Counted from the stretch's first letter, positions 15,530 to 25,450 are shown. The stretch: 64,000 bases of DNA from Hominilimicola fabiformis (GCF_020687385.1 NZ_JAJEQM010000015.1:1-64000); one strand, 5' to 3'. Made by a program: numbers and translations. The notes: a model not told the origin generated them from the letters alone.

Positions 15530-15910
15530 CTACAATATATTCTCCAACTTAAACTTATAATTTTTCGGCAAATGTTCAAACAAAAAACCAAGCACACGAC
15601 AATGTGAAACTGCGTCTGTTTGCTCCCCGCCGTTAATATACCCCTCCACTTCTGATATATTCATTTCAATTTTATCAAAATCCTCGTGATTGCCTGTTGC
15701 GGCAAGTACAGTACTATTTTCGTCAAGATACTGTACAAGTTTTTCGATTTCATCACCGGCACTTTCATAATCGCCGTCATACAAATACGCCATAACTCTG
15801 TCATTAATCTCCCCCAGTTCTCTCGACACTTTATCAATATGGTTTGTATATGCAACACTTCCTGCCACAATAACCGCCGCAATAACCGCTGACGCTATAA
15901 CTCCTTTCAT
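15530..15910 (-). CDS. DUF4363-family protein
   Basis: A 126-residue protein with one N-terminal membrane anchor (about residues 4-22) and an extracytoplasmic helical part. Size, anchor and position directly after a DUF421 gene are typical of DUF4363 in spore-formers; the function is unknown. The ATG at 15910 is preferred over one at 15919 because GGAG precedes it. It overlaps the DUF421 stop by 4 bases. Confidence 0.75.
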   Translation of the reverse strand: MKGVIASAVIAAVIVAGSVAYTNHIDKVSRELGEINDRVMAYLYDGDYESAGDEIEKLVQYLDENSTVLAATGNHEDFDKIEMNISEVEGYINGGEQTDAVSHCRVLGFLFEHLPKNYKFKLENIL

Positions 15911-16593
15911 TTTCTCCATTCCCCTTTTAACTGTATAAATAATTCGTCCTCTGCGTCAAGTGACGCAACAAATATCTCTTTTACATCTTTAATATTACGT
16001 TTTTTCAACTCCTTTGTAAGCCAAATGTGGTCTTTTTTCGCGCGAGTCAATTCACCCTCGTTAAGTGTTCCGTCCGACACGATAACACAAGGCAATCCGT
16101 CGTGACGAACATTTTCAAGCTGTAAATCCTCCACCGTCACAGGCCTTGCTTTATCTTTCGGTATAACGCTCAATTTACCGCTTGTTTCCAAAACCGCCAC
16201 CGCCACATCGGATATATCGTGACAACCGTTAAGGCGAAGTTCCTCAAGCAAATCATTGATATTAAACCGAAGTTTTTTCAACTCGGCTTCATTTATGCAC
16301 CCGTCATACACGACAATACTCGGCTCACCGCTCAAAAACTTGCGAATATTTTTACTTTTAAGGCTCAAATATGACATCATAACTTCTGCAACAATCAAAG
16401 TCAGCACAGGAATAATCCCCGACAAAAGAGGTATATCAATAGCCTGCATAGGCACAGACGCCAAATCGGAAATCATTATAGCGACAACAAGCTCCGACGG
16501 CTGCAACTCCCCAAGCTGTCTTTTACCCATTATACGCATAGCGGCAATAACCATACCGTACAAAATCAAAGTTCTAACAACAAGTATAAGCAT
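15907..16593 (-). CDS. DUF421-family (YetF-like) membrane protein
   Basis: A 228-residue protein with three N-terminal membrane segments (about 1-80) and a soluble C-terminal part containing two alpha/beta repeats. Diagnostic are 'RIMGKRQLGELQPSELVVAIMIS' region and 'GEPSIVVYDG'. YetF-like proteins occur in Bacilli and Clostridia; some are linked to sporulation or germination, but the molecular role is unclear. GAGGTG lies before the ATG. The DUF421-DUF4363 pair is a conserved clostridial arrangement. Confidence 0.9.
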   Translation of the reverse strand: MLILVVRTLILYGMVIAAMRIMGKRQLGELQPSELVVAIMISDLASVPMQAIDIPLLSGIIPVLTLIVAEVMMSYLSLKSKNIRKFLSGEPSIVVYDGCINEAELKKLRFNINDLLEELRLNGCHDISDVAVAVLETSGKLSVIPKDKARPVTVEDLQLENVRHDGLPCVIVSDGTLNEGELTRAKKDHIWLTKELKKRNIKDVKEIFVASLDAEDELFIQLKGEWRK

Positions 16594-16657
16594 ATTTCAC
16601 CTCAGACATTTTCTTTTGTGTATTATTCTCTTTAAACACAATATTTATGTATTTCAC

Positions 16658-16686
16658 TTTACTTTCACGCGTTAAAGTGGTATAAT
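16658..16686 (+). promoter_or_regulatory. Promoter of yerC with overlapping inverted repeat
   Basis: TTTACT (16658-16663), 17-base spacer, TATAAT (16681-16686). An inverted repeat CACTTTA (16655-16661) / TAAAGTG (16673-16679) spans the -35 box and spacer and is a possible operator. Confidence 0.55.
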
Positions 16687-16773
16687 TAAACTATATTTTG
16701 TAATGCACACTATCGGCTCGCAGATATATGTGCATTAGTGATTTATTGTGAGCAGAAAGGTTACTGATAACAA

Positions 16774-17067
16774 ATGAAAGAAATAAATGACGAACGAATT
16801 GACACGCTTTTCAAAGCAGTTCTTGAATTAAAAACCGTTGATGAATGCAGAAGATTTTTTACTGATTTATGCACTATTTCGGAACTTAAATCAATGAGTC
16901 AGCGTATGGAAGTCGCACTTATGCTTAAAGACAAAAATGTCTATACGGACATTGCCGCAAAAACAGGTGCGTCAACCGCAACAATCAGTCGCGTAAACAG
17001 ATGTATAAATTACGGCTCAGACGGCTACAATTTAGTAATTGACAGAATGGAGAATAAAGATGAATAG
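16774..17067 (+). CDS. TrpR-like YerC/YecD-family protein
   Basis: A 97-residue helical protein of the YerC/YecD branch of the TrpR superfamily. It carries 'TDLCTISELKSMSQRMEVALML' region followed by the helix-turn-helix 'YTDIAAKTGASTATISRVNR' (about 56-75). TrpR itself senses tryptophan; for YerC the ligand and targets are not established. It is followed by a methyltransferase gene with an 8-base overlap. Its long structured leader and promoter repeat may mean self-regulation. Confidence 0.85.
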   Translation: MKEINDERIDTLFKAVLELKTVDECRRFFTDLCTISELKSMSQRMEVALMLKDKNVYTDIAAKTGASTATISRVNRCINYGSDGYNLVIDRMENKDE

Positions 17068-17797
17068 CTATACCGATTTCGCCTATATTTACGATTCGCT
17101 TATGCACAAGGATATTGATTATGAAAAATGGGCGGACTATATAGAAAATCTTTTTATTATGTATGACGTAAACCCCGACCTTGTATGCGACCTCGCATGC
17201 GGTACAGGCAATATAACAATACCTCTTGCCAAACGCGGATACGATATGACAGGCGTTGATATTTCGGAGGATATGCTTAACATTGCCCGTGAAAAAGCCG
17301 ACGGACTTGACATACTTTTTCTGAACCAAAGCATGACCGATCTTGACCTTTTCGGCACAATGGGTGCGTTTCTATGCATGATTGACGGTATAAATTACGT
17401 TCTTCCGCCGAAATCGTTATTAACTCTTTTCACCAAAATCAAAACTTGCTTTATCGATCCCGACGGTCTTTTTATATTCGATATAAGCACAGAATATAAG
17501 TTAAAAAACGTGATAGGCTCAAACACATTTGTGCACAGCGATAAAAACATATTTTATACCTGGCAAAATCGCTTTATCGAAAAACGCAAATTATCCGATA
17601 TGTTCCTTACTTTCTTTGTAAAGCAAGGCAAAAAATACAGCCGTTTTGAAGAACGTCATCTGCAAAGAGCATATTCGGTAAACGAACTTACATTACTTCT
17701 CAAAAAAGCCGGTTTTAAGTCTGTCGATACATATGACGAACTGTCGTTTGACAAACCGAAAAAAGACAGCGAACGCATAGTGTTCGTGTGTCGTTAA
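17060..17797 (+). CDS. Class I SAM-dependent methyltransferase
   Basis: A 245-residue methyltransferase. The SAM-binding motif I 'VCDLACGTGNITIPLAKRG' (about 42-60) and 'MTGVDISEDMLNIAR' are clear. The N-terminal 'YTDFAYIYDSLM' is typical of a small-molecule methyltransferase group found in Clostridia. The substrate is unknown. The start ATG at 17060 has GGAG eight bases upstream within yerC; a frame extending to 17039 lacks a site. Confidence 0.85.
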   Translation: MNSYTDFAYIYDSLMHKDIDYEKWADYIENLFIMYDVNPDLVCDLACGTGNITIPLAKRGYDMTGVDISEDMLNIAREKADGLDILFLNQSMTDLDLFGTMGAFLCMIDGINYVLPPKSLLTLFTKIKTCFIDPDGLFIFDISTEYKLKNVIGSNTFVHSDKNIFYTWQNRFIEKRKLSDMFLTFFVKQGKKYSRFEERHLQRAYSVNELTLLLKKAGFKSVDTYDELSFDKPKKDSERIVFVCR

Positions 17798-17822
17798 ATA
17801 CTGAATATTTATAGGATTTTCC

Positions 17823-17851
17823 TTGATTTTAAGCCCAATTTGTGGTATAAT
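17823..17851 (+). promoter_or_regulatory. Promoter of gyrA
   Basis: TTGATT (17823-17828), 17-base spacer ending TGG (extended -10), TATAAT (17846-17851). The leader of about 60 bases ends in AGGAGG. Confidence 0.75.
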
Positions 17852-17920
17852 AAATAAGTTAAAAGTATTAAATTTTGTACTTGGAATTTACGTTTCAAGT
17901 CTGAAAATTAGGAGGAAATT

Positions 17921-20476
17921 ATGGCAAAAAAGTCCAAAGAATTGAAACTGGATATGGACGCAATCAATAACCAACATATTATTGATGTTGACCTTAACAG
18001 TGAAATGAAAAAAGCTTATATTGATTATGCTATGAGCGTTATAGTAAGCCGTGCCCTTCCTGACGTTCGTGACGGTATGAAACCTGTTCACAGACGTATA
18101 TTATATGATATGTATGAGGCAAACCTATTATACGAAAATGATTTTAAAAAGTCTGCCGCAACTGTCGGTGACGTGCTTGCTAAATATCACCCTCACGGTG
18201 ACGCGTCCGTATATGACGCAATGGTACGTTTGGCACAGGATTTCTCACTTAGATATCCGCTTGTACAAGGTAAAGGTAACTTCGGTTCTGTCGACGGTGA
18301 CCCGCCTGCAGCTTACCGTTATACCGAGGCGAAAATGTCTAAAATATCGGCACTTATGCTTACCGATATTGAGAAAAATACGGTTGACTATGTACCTAAC
18401 TATGATGACAAATTAAAAGAGCCTGACGTTCTTCCGTCAAGATTTCCGAATTTGCTTGTAAACGGCTCTGCCGGTATCGCAGTCGGTATGGCGACAAATA
18501 TTCCGCCGCACAATCTTACAGAAGTTGTTGACGGTATAATCGCAGTTATAGACGACCCTATGATAACAACTGAGGAACTTATGACTCATATTCAAGGTCC
18601 CGATTTCCCAACCGGCGGCGTTATTATGGGCAAAAGCGGTATAAGAAACGCTTATACAACAGGTCGCGGAAAAATCATTCTTCGTGCGAAAGCCGAAATA
18701 GAAGAACACAATGACCGAAACAGAATTGTTGTCACAGAAATACCTTATCAAGTAAACAAAGCAAAGCTTGAAAAGCATATTAACGAACTTGTTCGTGACG
18801 GCAAGATTGACGGTATTTCATCAACTCGTGACGAATCTACCGAACATATTCGTCTTGTTATCGAACTTAAACGTGACGCAAACCCTAACGTTGTACTTAA
18901 CAATCTGTTCAAGTATACACAAATGCAGGATACTTTCGGCATCATCTTGCTTGCACTTGTAGACAAACAGCCGAAAATTCTTACACTTCGTGAGATGATT
19001 GACTACTACATCGCCCACCAGGAAGATGTTATTTCAAGACGTACACAGTTTGAACTTGACAAAGCACTTGACCGCGCACATATCTTAGAGGGTTACAAAA
19101 TTGTTATAGACAACGTTGACGAAGTAATCAAAATAATCCGCGCGTCAAAGAGTATTCCTGACGCAAAGCAAACCTTGTGCGAACGTTTCTCACTTACAGA
19201 CGCACAGTCAGACGCAATCGTAAAAATGCAGCTCGGTCGTTTGTCCGGTATGGAACGTGACAAGATTGAGGAAGAATATCAAGCACTTGTTGTAAAAATC
19301 GAAGACTTACGTTCAATTCTTGCAGATGAAAGCAAAGTTCTTGAAATAATTAAGAACGACCTTACCGATATTAAGAATAAGTACGGCGATGAAAGAAGAA
19401 CCGAAATATCAATGGTTACAACTGAAATTGATATTGACGACCTTATCGACGAAGAAGATATTGTCGTTACAGTTACTCATAAAGGTTACACAAAACGTCT
19501 GCCTGTCGATACTTATAAATCACAAAGACGCGGAGGTCGCGGTATTTCAGGTCTTACAACTCGTGAAGAGGACTTCGTTGAACACCTGTTTACAACCACA
19601 ACACACCACACATTGTTGTTCTTTACAACTCGCGGTGTTGTATACAAGCTGAAAGGTTATCAAATTCCTGAGGCAAGCAGACAGGCAAAGGGTACGGCGA
19701 TTGTAAACCTACTTCCGCTTGAAAATGATGAAAAGATTTCCGCAATGATTCCTATTAAGGACTTCGAGGACGGCAAATACCTTACATTCATCACCAAAAA
19801 CGGTATTGTCAAAAAGACAAACGTTATGGATTACTCAAAAATCCGTAACGGCGGACTTCGTGCGATTGACCTTGACGAAAACGATGAACTTATCAGAGTT
19901 AAACTTACAGACAATACTCAAGATATTATTATTGCTACACATGACGGTTATGCAATCCGCTTTAACGAAACTGAGGTACGTTCAACAGGCCGTACAACAA
20001 GAGGTGTTATGGGTATCCGACTTCACGACGGCGACTATGTTATCGGTGCGTCTGTTGCACTGCCCGACAGCCAGCTTCTTACTGTCACAGAAAACGGTTA
20101 CGGCAAGAAAACACCGCTTGACGAGTATCGTATTCAGTCAAGAGGCGGTAAAGGTATTTTCACTTATCGTATTACCGAGAAAACAGGCAAACTTGCCGGT
20201 ATGAAAACTGTCACAGATAATGACGATATTATTCTTATCACATCTGACGGTGTTATTATAAGAATGCACACAGATGAAATTTCTTCATACAGCCGTCAAA
20301 CTCAGGGTGTAAAAGTTATGCGTCTTGACGACGGTGTAAGTGTTATGAGTATCGCACGAACAGAACGTGAAGAAGAAACTGATGAAGAAGCAGAAAATTC
20401 TGAAGAAGTTATTGCTGATGATACAACCGAAACTCAAATTGTTGACGAAAGCGAAACAGAAGGAGATGTCGAGTAA
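17921..20476 (+). CDS. gyrA: DNA gyrase subunit A
   Basis: An 851-residue topoisomerase subunit. The N-terminal breakage-reunion domain includes '[20 protein letters not shown]' (about 38-57) and the active-site Tyr134 in 'AYRYTE'. The GyrA-box '[10 protein letters not shown]' (about 534-543) separates gyrase from ParC and supports the wrapping C-terminal beta-pinwheel. The tail is acidic. In the quinolone region '[13 protein letters not shown]' the residue equivalent to E. coli Ser83 is Ala95, while Asp99 matches Asp87. gyrB is not nearby. It is followed by a cyclophilin gene two bases after its stop. Confidence 0.97.
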   Translation: MAKKSKELKLDMDAINNQHIIDVDLNSEMKKAYIDYAMSVIVSRALPDVRDGMKPVHRRILYDMYEANLLYENDFKKSAATVGDVLAKYHPHGDASVYDAMVRLAQDFSLRYPLVQGKGNFGSVDGDPPAAYRYTEAKMSKISALMLTDIEKNTVDYVPNYDDKLKEPDVLPSRFPNLLVNGSAGIAVGMATNIPPHNLTEVVDGIIAVIDDPMITTEELMTHIQGPDFPTGGVIMGKSGIRNAYTTGRGKIILRAKAEIEEHNDRNRIVVTEIPYQVNKAKLEKHINELVRDGKIDGISSTRDESTEHIRLVIELKRDANPNVVLNNLFKYTQMQDTFGIILLALVDKQPKILTLREMIDYYIAHQEDVISRRTQFELDKALDRAHILEGYKIVIDNVDEVIKIIRASKSIPDAKQTLCERFSLTDAQSDAIVKMQLGRLSGMERDKIEEEYQALVVKIEDLRSILADESKVLEIIKNDLTDIKNKYGDERRTEISMVTTEIDIDDLIDEEDIVVTVTHKGYTKRLPVDTYKSQRRGGRGISGLTTREEDFVEHLFTTTTHHTLLFFTTRGVVYKLKGYQIPEASRQAKGTAIVNLLPLENDEKISAMIPIKDFEDGKYLTFITKNGIVKKTNVMDYSKIRNGGLRAIDLDENDELIRVKLTDNTQDIIIATHDGYAIRFNETEVRSTGRTTRGVMGIRLHDGDYVIGASVALPDSQLLTVTENGYGKKTPLDEYRIQSRGGKGIFTYRITEKTGKLAGMKTVTDNDDIILITSDGVIIRMHTDEISSYSRQTQGVKVMRLDDGVSVMSIARTEREEETDEEAENSEEVIADDTTETQIVDESETEGDVE

Positions 20477-20478
20477 TT

Positions 20479-21432
20479 ATGAAAAAATCAATTAGTGTTA
20501 TAGCTATAATTCTATCAATGGTAATGGTGCTTGCATCATGCGGCACAAACCAAAACGGCAAAGATGAAGAGCCCGTTTCAACACCCGATCCGGAACTTGT
20601 AAAAAACACAGTCAATGCCACAATAGAACTTGAAGACGGTGACGAAATTATGCTTGAATTATATCCGGATCTTGCACCTGATACGGTTGAAAACTTCGTT
20701 GAACTTGCAGAAGACGGTTTTTATGACGGCACAATATTCCACAGAGTTATTGAAGATTTTATGATTCAAGGCGGCGGCTATGACGAAAATCTGAAAGAGC
20801 AAAAAACTGAGTCTATCAAAGGTGAATTTGCAAAGAACGGTTTTGAAAACACACTTTCTCACACCAGAGGTGTAATTTCAATGGCAAGAGCACAGGATTA
20901 TGACAGTGCAACAAGCCAATTCTTTATCGTTCAAAAAGATGCGACTTACCTTGATGGTCAATATGCCGCATTCGGCAGAGTTACAGAGGGTATGGATATA
21001 GTTGATGAAATCGCATCTGTAAAAACAGGTACGGTTGCCTCATCAAATATGGAGGACGTCCCTATCGAGCCTATCGTGATTGACACAATCACCATTGACA
21101 CATCTGTATCAAGCGGTAAATCAAGCAAAACAAAGGCTACTTCAAAGCCGTCAAAAGATAAAGACACAGACAAAAACTCAAAAGATACTGATGATGAAGA
21201 CGAAGATACATCATCTTCAAAGTCATCTAAATCATCATCAAAATCAACAACTGCTCCGAAATCAACACCTAAGTCAAACTCAAGTTCAAAATCGAGCAGT
21301 TCAAATTCTTCATCAAGCAGTAAATCAAGCAATTCAAATGATGACAAAAACAACGATGATGAATTAAGCGAAGATGAACTTAATGACATTCTTCCATTCT
21401 TACAGTCAGGCTCAACAGAGTCAAATTCTTAA
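20479..21432 (+). CDS. Cyclophilin-type peptidyl-prolyl isomerase lipoprotein
   Basis: A 317-residue exported protein. The lipobox 'VLASC' places the acylated Cys at residue 21. Residues 45-205 form a cyclophilin domain with 'FHRVIEDFMIQGGGY' and 'SQFFIVQKD'. Residues 210-317 are an unusual low-complexity tail rich in Ser, Lys and Asp, probably an extended wall-spanning spacer or a charged surface. It likely assists folding of exported proteins outside the membrane. It starts two bases after gyrA, so it is co-transcribed. Confidence 0.9.
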   Translation: MKKSISVIAIILSMVMVLASCGTNQNGKDEEPVSTPDPELVKNTVNATIELEDGDEIMLELYPDLAPDTVENFVELAEDGFYDGTIFHRVIEDFMIQGGGYDENLKEQKTESIKGEFAKNGFENTLSHTRGVISMARAQDYDSATSQFFIVQKDATYLDGQYAAFGRVTEGMDIVDEIASVKTGTVASSNMEDVPIEPIVIDTITIDTSVSSGKSSKTKATSKPSKDKDTDKNSKDTDDEDEDTSSSKSSKSSSKSTTAPKSTPKSNSSSKSSSSNSSSSSKSSNSNDDKNNDDELSEDELNDILPFLQSGSTESNS

Positions 21433-21450
21433 AAAGCAAGGAGATAAATT

Positions 21451-21924
21451 ATGAATATTGAAATCGAAATGGAAAACGGCGGAATTATAAAAGCAGAGCT
21501 TTATCCGGACGTTGCACCAATCACAGTAGAAAATTTTGTTTCACTAATCGAAAGAAACTTCTTTGACGGTCTTATTTTCCACCGTGTAATTCCGGGCTTT
21601 ATGATTCAAGGCGGCGGTTTTACGGCAGACGGTCAGCACAAAGAAACAGATTCAATCAAGGGCGAATTTGACGGTAACGGTGTTACAAATCCATTAAAGC
21701 ATACAAGAGGTGTGCTTTCAATGGCAAGAACAATGTTCCCGAACAGTGCGTCAAGCCAGTTCTTCATTATGCACGAGGATGCACCTCACCTTGACGGTCA
21801 GTATGCCGCTTTCGGTAAGGTTACAGATGGTATCGAGGTTGTTGACGAAATAGCAGAGACACCGACAGATATGCAGGATAAGCCAATCGAAGACCAAATT
21901 ATAAAAACAATAAGACTTGTATAA
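21451..21924 (+). CDS. Cytoplasmic cyclophilin-type peptidyl-prolyl isomerase
   Basis: A 157-residue stand-alone cyclophilin without signal peptide. It has 'FHRVIPGFMIQGGGF' (about 49-63) and 'SQFFIMHED' (about 102-110). It is highly similar along its full length to the domain of the upstream lipoprotein, which suggests tandem duplication followed by compartment split. AAGGAG lies upstream of the ATG. Confidence 0.92.
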   Translation: MNIEIEMENGGIIKAELYPDVAPITVENFVSLIERNFFDGLIFHRVIPGFMIQGGGFTADGQHKETDSIKGEFDGNGVTNPLKHTRGVLSMARTMFPNSASSQFFIMHEDAPHLDGQYAAFGKVTDGIEVVDEIAETPTDMQDKPIEDQIIKTIRLV

Positions 21925-21925
21925 T

Positions 21926-21964
21926 AAAAGCTCCGTAAGCAATGCTTACGGAGCTTTTTTGTTG
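21926..21964. terminator. Bidirectional terminator between cyclophilin and uppP
   Basis: A 15-bp perfect stem (21926-21940, 21944-21958) with an AAT loop and a T run on the plus strand; A-rich flank gives T residues on the other strand. It serves two convergent units. Confidence 0.85.
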
Positions 21965-21970
21965 TTGTTT

Positions 21971-22783
21971 TTAGTGTATAAAACTAAAATATAAAATTAC
22001 CAATATACCAAGTATAATTCTGTAATAACCGAATGATTTAAAATTGTGTTTTCTTACATAGTTCATCAAGAACTTAATTGCAAGCATTGACACAATATAC
22101 GCAACAACCATACCTGTCAAAAGCACAATCACATCTTGCATAGGCATAGCCAAGCCGTATTTAAGCACTTTCAGTAGGCTTACTCCGAACATAACCGGTA
22201 TAGCCAAGAAGAATGAAAATTCAGCCGCAACCGAACGTGAACAACCTATAAGCATTGCACCAAGTATTGTTGCACCTGAACGCGATGTACCCGGAACGAT
22301 TGACAACACTTGAAACAGTCCGATTAAAAGTGCTGTTTTGTATGTCATATCGTCCATGCTTTCGATTTTTGTTTCCTTGTGCAACGATTCAACAACTATG
22401 AACGCTACACCGTACAAAATAAGCATCGCCGAAACGACCTGCCAATTTTCCCAAGCCGACATAAAGTTATCAAGTACAAGACCGATAACCGCAGCCGGTA
22501 CACAGGCAATAATAACCTTGAACCACATTTTCCAAGTATTCTCTTTTTCAACATTTGTCTTTTTCGGTGAAAACGGATTTAACTTGTGAAAATATAGCGT
22601 TACTACCGCCAAAATTGCTCCAAGCTGTATTACATACAAATACAAATCAGATGCGGTAAATCCCTCTGTATTGTTTATAAGTTCGTTTACAAGTATCATA
22701 TGTCCTGTCGAACTTATAGGCAACCATTCGGATATACCTTCAACAATGCCCAGAACAATCGATTTAATCATTTCGAGAAACAA
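21971..22783 (-). CDS. uppP: Undecaprenyl-diphosphate phosphatase
   Basis: A 270-residue integral membrane enzyme of the UppP/BacA family that recycles the lipid carrier for peptidoglycan and other wall glycans. The first conserved motif 'GIVEGISEWLPISSTGHM' (about 13-30, catalytic Glu residues) and the second 'SIVPGTSRSGATI' (about 161-173) are intact. It also gives basal bacitracin tolerance in known species. It follows the cytidylate-kinase-like gene by 14 bases. Confidence 0.95.
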   Translation of the reverse strand: MFLEMIKSIVLGIVEGISEWLPISSTGHMILVNELINNTEGFTASDLYLYVIQLGAILAVVTLYFHKLNPFSPKKTNVEKENTWKMWFKVIIACVPAAVIGLVLDNFMSAWENWQVVSAMLILYGVAFIVVESLHKETKIESMDDMTYKTALLIGLFQVLSIVPGTSRSGATILGAMLIGCSRSVAAEFSFFLAIPVMFGVSLLKVLKYGLAMPMQDVIVLLTGMVVAYIVSMLAIKFLMNYVRKHNFKSFGYYRIILGILVILYFSFIH

Positions 22784-22797
22784 AATATAACAACTCC

Positions 22798-23421
22798 TTA
22801 TTTAATTTTCTTCTTTGCTGCATTTATTATCATATTTGCAGTTTCTTCAATGCCGAATTTTTCAGCATCAATACACAAGTCGTAATTAGACATAACTCCC
22901 CAATTTTTGCTTGTGTAGTAATCGTAATATGTACGACGTTGTTTGTCGGTTTTCAAAACCTTGTCTTTTGCTTTGGCTTGAGTAATATCAAGTGCCGACA
23001 TAACTCTCTTTGCACGATAATCAACCGAGCCGTATACAAATACACTTAAAACGTCCACATTTTCATTTTCAAGAACATAATCTGCACAACGTCCGACGAT
23101 AACGCAAGAGCCTCTCTTTGCAACCTCTTTAATAACGTCAGCCTGTGCGATAAATAATTTATCGTTTATAGGCATTTCGTAATAAATCGGTGCGTTTATA
23201 CCTCTCATTGAGTAGTTGCCGCTTGCAAGCGAGTAAAGAAAACTGTTCGTTGCGTGTTCGTCAACCTCTTTTAACGCCTCTTTGCTGATATTGCTCTTTT
23301 GTGCCGCAAGTTCAACAAGCTCCTTGTCATAAAAAGGTATGTTAAAATACTCCGCAACCTTTTCACCTACATCACGTCCGCCACTTCCGAACTGTCTTCC
23401 TATTGTAATTATCAATGACAT
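22798..23421 (-). CDS. Cytidylate kinase-like family protein
   Basis: A 207-residue P-loop protein of the cytidylate-kinase-like family (AAA_26-type). It begins 'MSLIITIGRQFGSGGRDVG', where the loop GRQFGSGGR replaces a classical Walker A. A 'GRCADYVL' segment and 'RRTYYDYYTSKNWG' follow, the latter typical of this clostridial family. It is not Cmk proper, and the substrate is unknown. A ribosome site AGAGAGG lies upstream. Confidence 0.85.
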   Translation of the reverse strand: MSLIITIGRQFGSGGRDVGEKVAEYFNIPFYDKELVELAAQKSNISKEALKEVDEHATNSFLYSLASGNYSMRGINAPIYYEMPINDKLFIAQADVIKEVAKRGSCVIVGRCADYVLENENVDVLSVFVYGSVDYRAKRVMSALDITQAKAKDKVLKTDKQRRTYYDYYTSKNWGVMSNYDLCIDAEKFGIEETANMIINAAKKKIK

Positions 23422-23465
23422 AATTCATTCTCCTCTCTGTTTTAATTTTATGTTAATGATATACA

Positions 23466-24011
23466 TTACTGATACATTTCTTTATAGTGTTCCCAACTCG
23501 AATTTACCTTTACAACATAATTACGAGTTTCAGAAAACGGAATATACTTGAGTGTCACTCCGTCATCACTGTATCGCGAGTCATTAAGCCAACTATAAAC
23601 ATTTCCCATACCACCGTTGTAAGCCGCCAAGGCGGTGTCAATATTTCCGTAAACGTCAATCAAGTGACGTAAATAATGACAGCCAAAACGTATATTTGTT
23701 TCGGGGTCCATATAATCATATTCAGTCGTTATCCCTAATTCTTTAGCGTTCCATTCGGCAGTTTCCTTAGTAAGCTGCATAAGTCCGCCGGCAACACCCG
23801 AATGTGCCTCAGGCACAAAATTACTTTCAACCTTTATAACCGCCATAACCAAGAACGGATCAAGGTCGTTGGCTTTTGAATATTTTACAATATAATCTGC
23901 ATACGCAACAGGATATTTGAATTTTTGACTTGTTTGATAACCGCCTAATATACCCAGTACCGCAACAAATATTGCAAGAAGTACAAGGAATGCTTTAAAA
24001 ATTTTACTCAA
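23466..24011 (-). CDS. Lytic transglycosylase, SLT domain
   Basis: A 181-residue wall hydrolase with one N-terminal membrane anchor (about 5-25) and a soluble lytic transglycosylase domain. The catalytic Glu lies in 'AVIKVESNF' (about residue 62), followed by 'GGLMQLTKETAEW' and 'ALAAYNGG'. It cleaves peptidoglycan glycan strands. It overlaps coaE by 8 bases. The coaE-transglycosylase pairing is common in Clostridia. Confidence 0.92.
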   Translation of the reverse strand: MSKIFKAFLVLLAIFVAVLGILGGYQTSQKFKYPVAYADYIVKYSKANDLDPFLVMAVIKVESNFVPEAHSGVAGGLMQLTKETAEWNAKELGITTEYDYMDPETNIRFGCHYLRHLIDVYGNIDTALAAYNGGMGNVYSWLNDSRYSDDGVTLKYIPFSETRNYVVKVNSSWEHYKEMYQ

Positions 24012-24600
24012 AACTATTCCCCTTTATTTTATTAAATAACCCGACAACATCACTTTCAAGCTGTGCAATATCACCGTTATTATATATGATATACATTGAA
24101 TTTTCCTTATAGAACTCATCATCATTTTGAGCATTAATTCTTTGTATCGCCTGTTCATCGGTAATATTGTCACGCGTCTTAATTCGTGTGATTCTGCTTT
24201 GTTTATCAGCAATAACCGACACTATAAATTCACAAAGCGGTTCAACATTACTTCCGATTATCACTGCTCCGTCTATACCAACCAATTCGGCATCAGTCGT
24301 GTTTATGTCTTTTACCACTTCCGCCTTTATATATTTATGCGTTATGTTGCTTAATGCCTCTGTTTTTTGTTTGTCAGAAAAAGCGATTGATGCTAATTTC
24401 TTTCTATTCAATGTCTTATCGTCATTTAGTATGCTATCACCGAAATAATCGACCAATTCATTAAGACAATCACTGTTTGGTTCTACGATTTCGTGTGCAA
24501 TTACATCTGTGTCAATAATATGCACACCCAGTTTTTCAAGCATTTTTGAAACAGATGTTTTTCCGCTTCCGCTTCCACCTGTTATACCGAAAACAACCAT
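24004..24600 (-). CDS. coaE: Dephospho-CoA kinase
   Basis: A 198-residue P-loop kinase for the last step of coenzyme A synthesis. The Walker A 'GITGGSGSGKTSV' (about 5-17) and 'DTDVIAHEI' (about 31-39) are characteristic. The earlier enzyme CoaD lies at 58103-58579. It is coupled to the transglycosylase gene and lies 12 bases after ung. Confidence 0.93.
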   Translation of the reverse strand: MVVFGITGGSGSGKTSVSKMLEKLGVHIIDTDVIAHEIVEPNSDCLNELVDYFGDSILNDDKTLNRKKLASIAFSDKQKTEALSNITHKYIKAEVVKDINTTDAELVGIDGAVIIGSNVEPLCEFIVSVIADKQSRITRIKTRDNITDEQAIQRINAQNDDEFYKENSMYIIYNNGDIAQLESDVVGLFNKIKGNSFE

Positions 24601-24612
24601 TTCTATCCCCTC

Positions 24613-25287
24613 TTAAATGTTCTCAATTTGCCAATCTATCGGTGTTTTACCCATTTCCGTCAACATTCTGTTTGCCGTTTCAAAATGACCGCAGCCGAAA
24701 AATCCTCTGTTTGCCGACAACGGACTCGGATGTGCGGCAGTTAAAATTTTATGATAATGATTAGTAATAACCTTTATTTTCTCTTTCGCATTGTTACCCC
24801 AAAGCATAAATATTACCGGGTCTTTGCGTTCATTCAAACACTCGACAACTCTGTTGGTAAATATCTCCCAACCTTTGTTTCTGTGTGAATTTGCCTGACC
24901 GTCACGGACAGTCAATGCTGAGTTAAGCAACAACACACCTTGCCTTGCCCATTTTTCAAGATAACCGTTATTTGGAATGTACAATCCCAATTCATTATGA
25001 AGTTCCTTATACATATTCAATAATGACGGAGGAATTTTAACACCTTTTTGAACCGAGAAAGCCAACCCGTGTGCTTGACCTACTTCATGATACGGGTCTT
25101 GACCAAGAATGACAATCTTCGTATTTGCATAAGATGTCCATTTCAAAGCATTAAAAATATCATACATATCAGGATGAATACAATGCAATTTATATTCAGA
25201 TTTCAAAAAAGCACGAAGTTTCAGATAATATTCTTTACTAAATTCATCTTTAAGAATTTCGTCCCAATCATTTCCTATATTAACCAC
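24613..25287 (-). CDS. ung: Uracil-DNA glycosylase, family 1
   Basis: A 224-residue base-excision repair enzyme. The catalytic water-activating motif '[18 protein letters not shown]' (about 61-78) and the leucine-loop region '[17 protein letters not shown]' (about 187-203) are intact. It heads the leftward ung-coaE-transglycosylase group. Confidence 0.96.
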   Translation of the reverse strand: MVNIGNDWDEILKDEFSKEYYLKLRAFLKSEYKLHCIHPDMYDIFNALKWTSYANTKIVILGQDPYHEVGQAHGLAFSVQKGVKIPPSLLNMYKELHNELGLYIPNNGYLEKWARQGVLLLNSALTVRDGQANSHRNKGWEIFTNRVVECLNERKDPVIFMLWGNNAKEKIKVITNHYHKILTAAHPSPLSANRGFFGCGHFETANRMLTEMGKTPIDWQIENI

Positions 25288-25420
25288 TCAATTCACTCCT
25301 AAATAATTATCTTATATATATTATACCAAAAAATCGTTTAAATTGCAATTAGATTATAAAATTATAAACAAATATTTATATTTGTAAAATAGATTTGATT
25401 TGAAATACAAAAAAGAACAG

Positions 25421-25450
25421 TCCGTATGGACTGTTCTTTTAAGATACTTT
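25421..25450 (-). terminator. Intrinsic terminator of the surface-protein operon
   Basis: Thirteen-bp perfect arms (25421-25433, 25438-25450), GTAT loop, and TTTTTTG on the minus strand. Confidence 0.85.

Noticed and set aside
20958-21389. A minus-strand frame over the cyclophilin tail
   Set aside because: It arises from the low-complexity Ser/Asp codons read backwards and has no supporting site.
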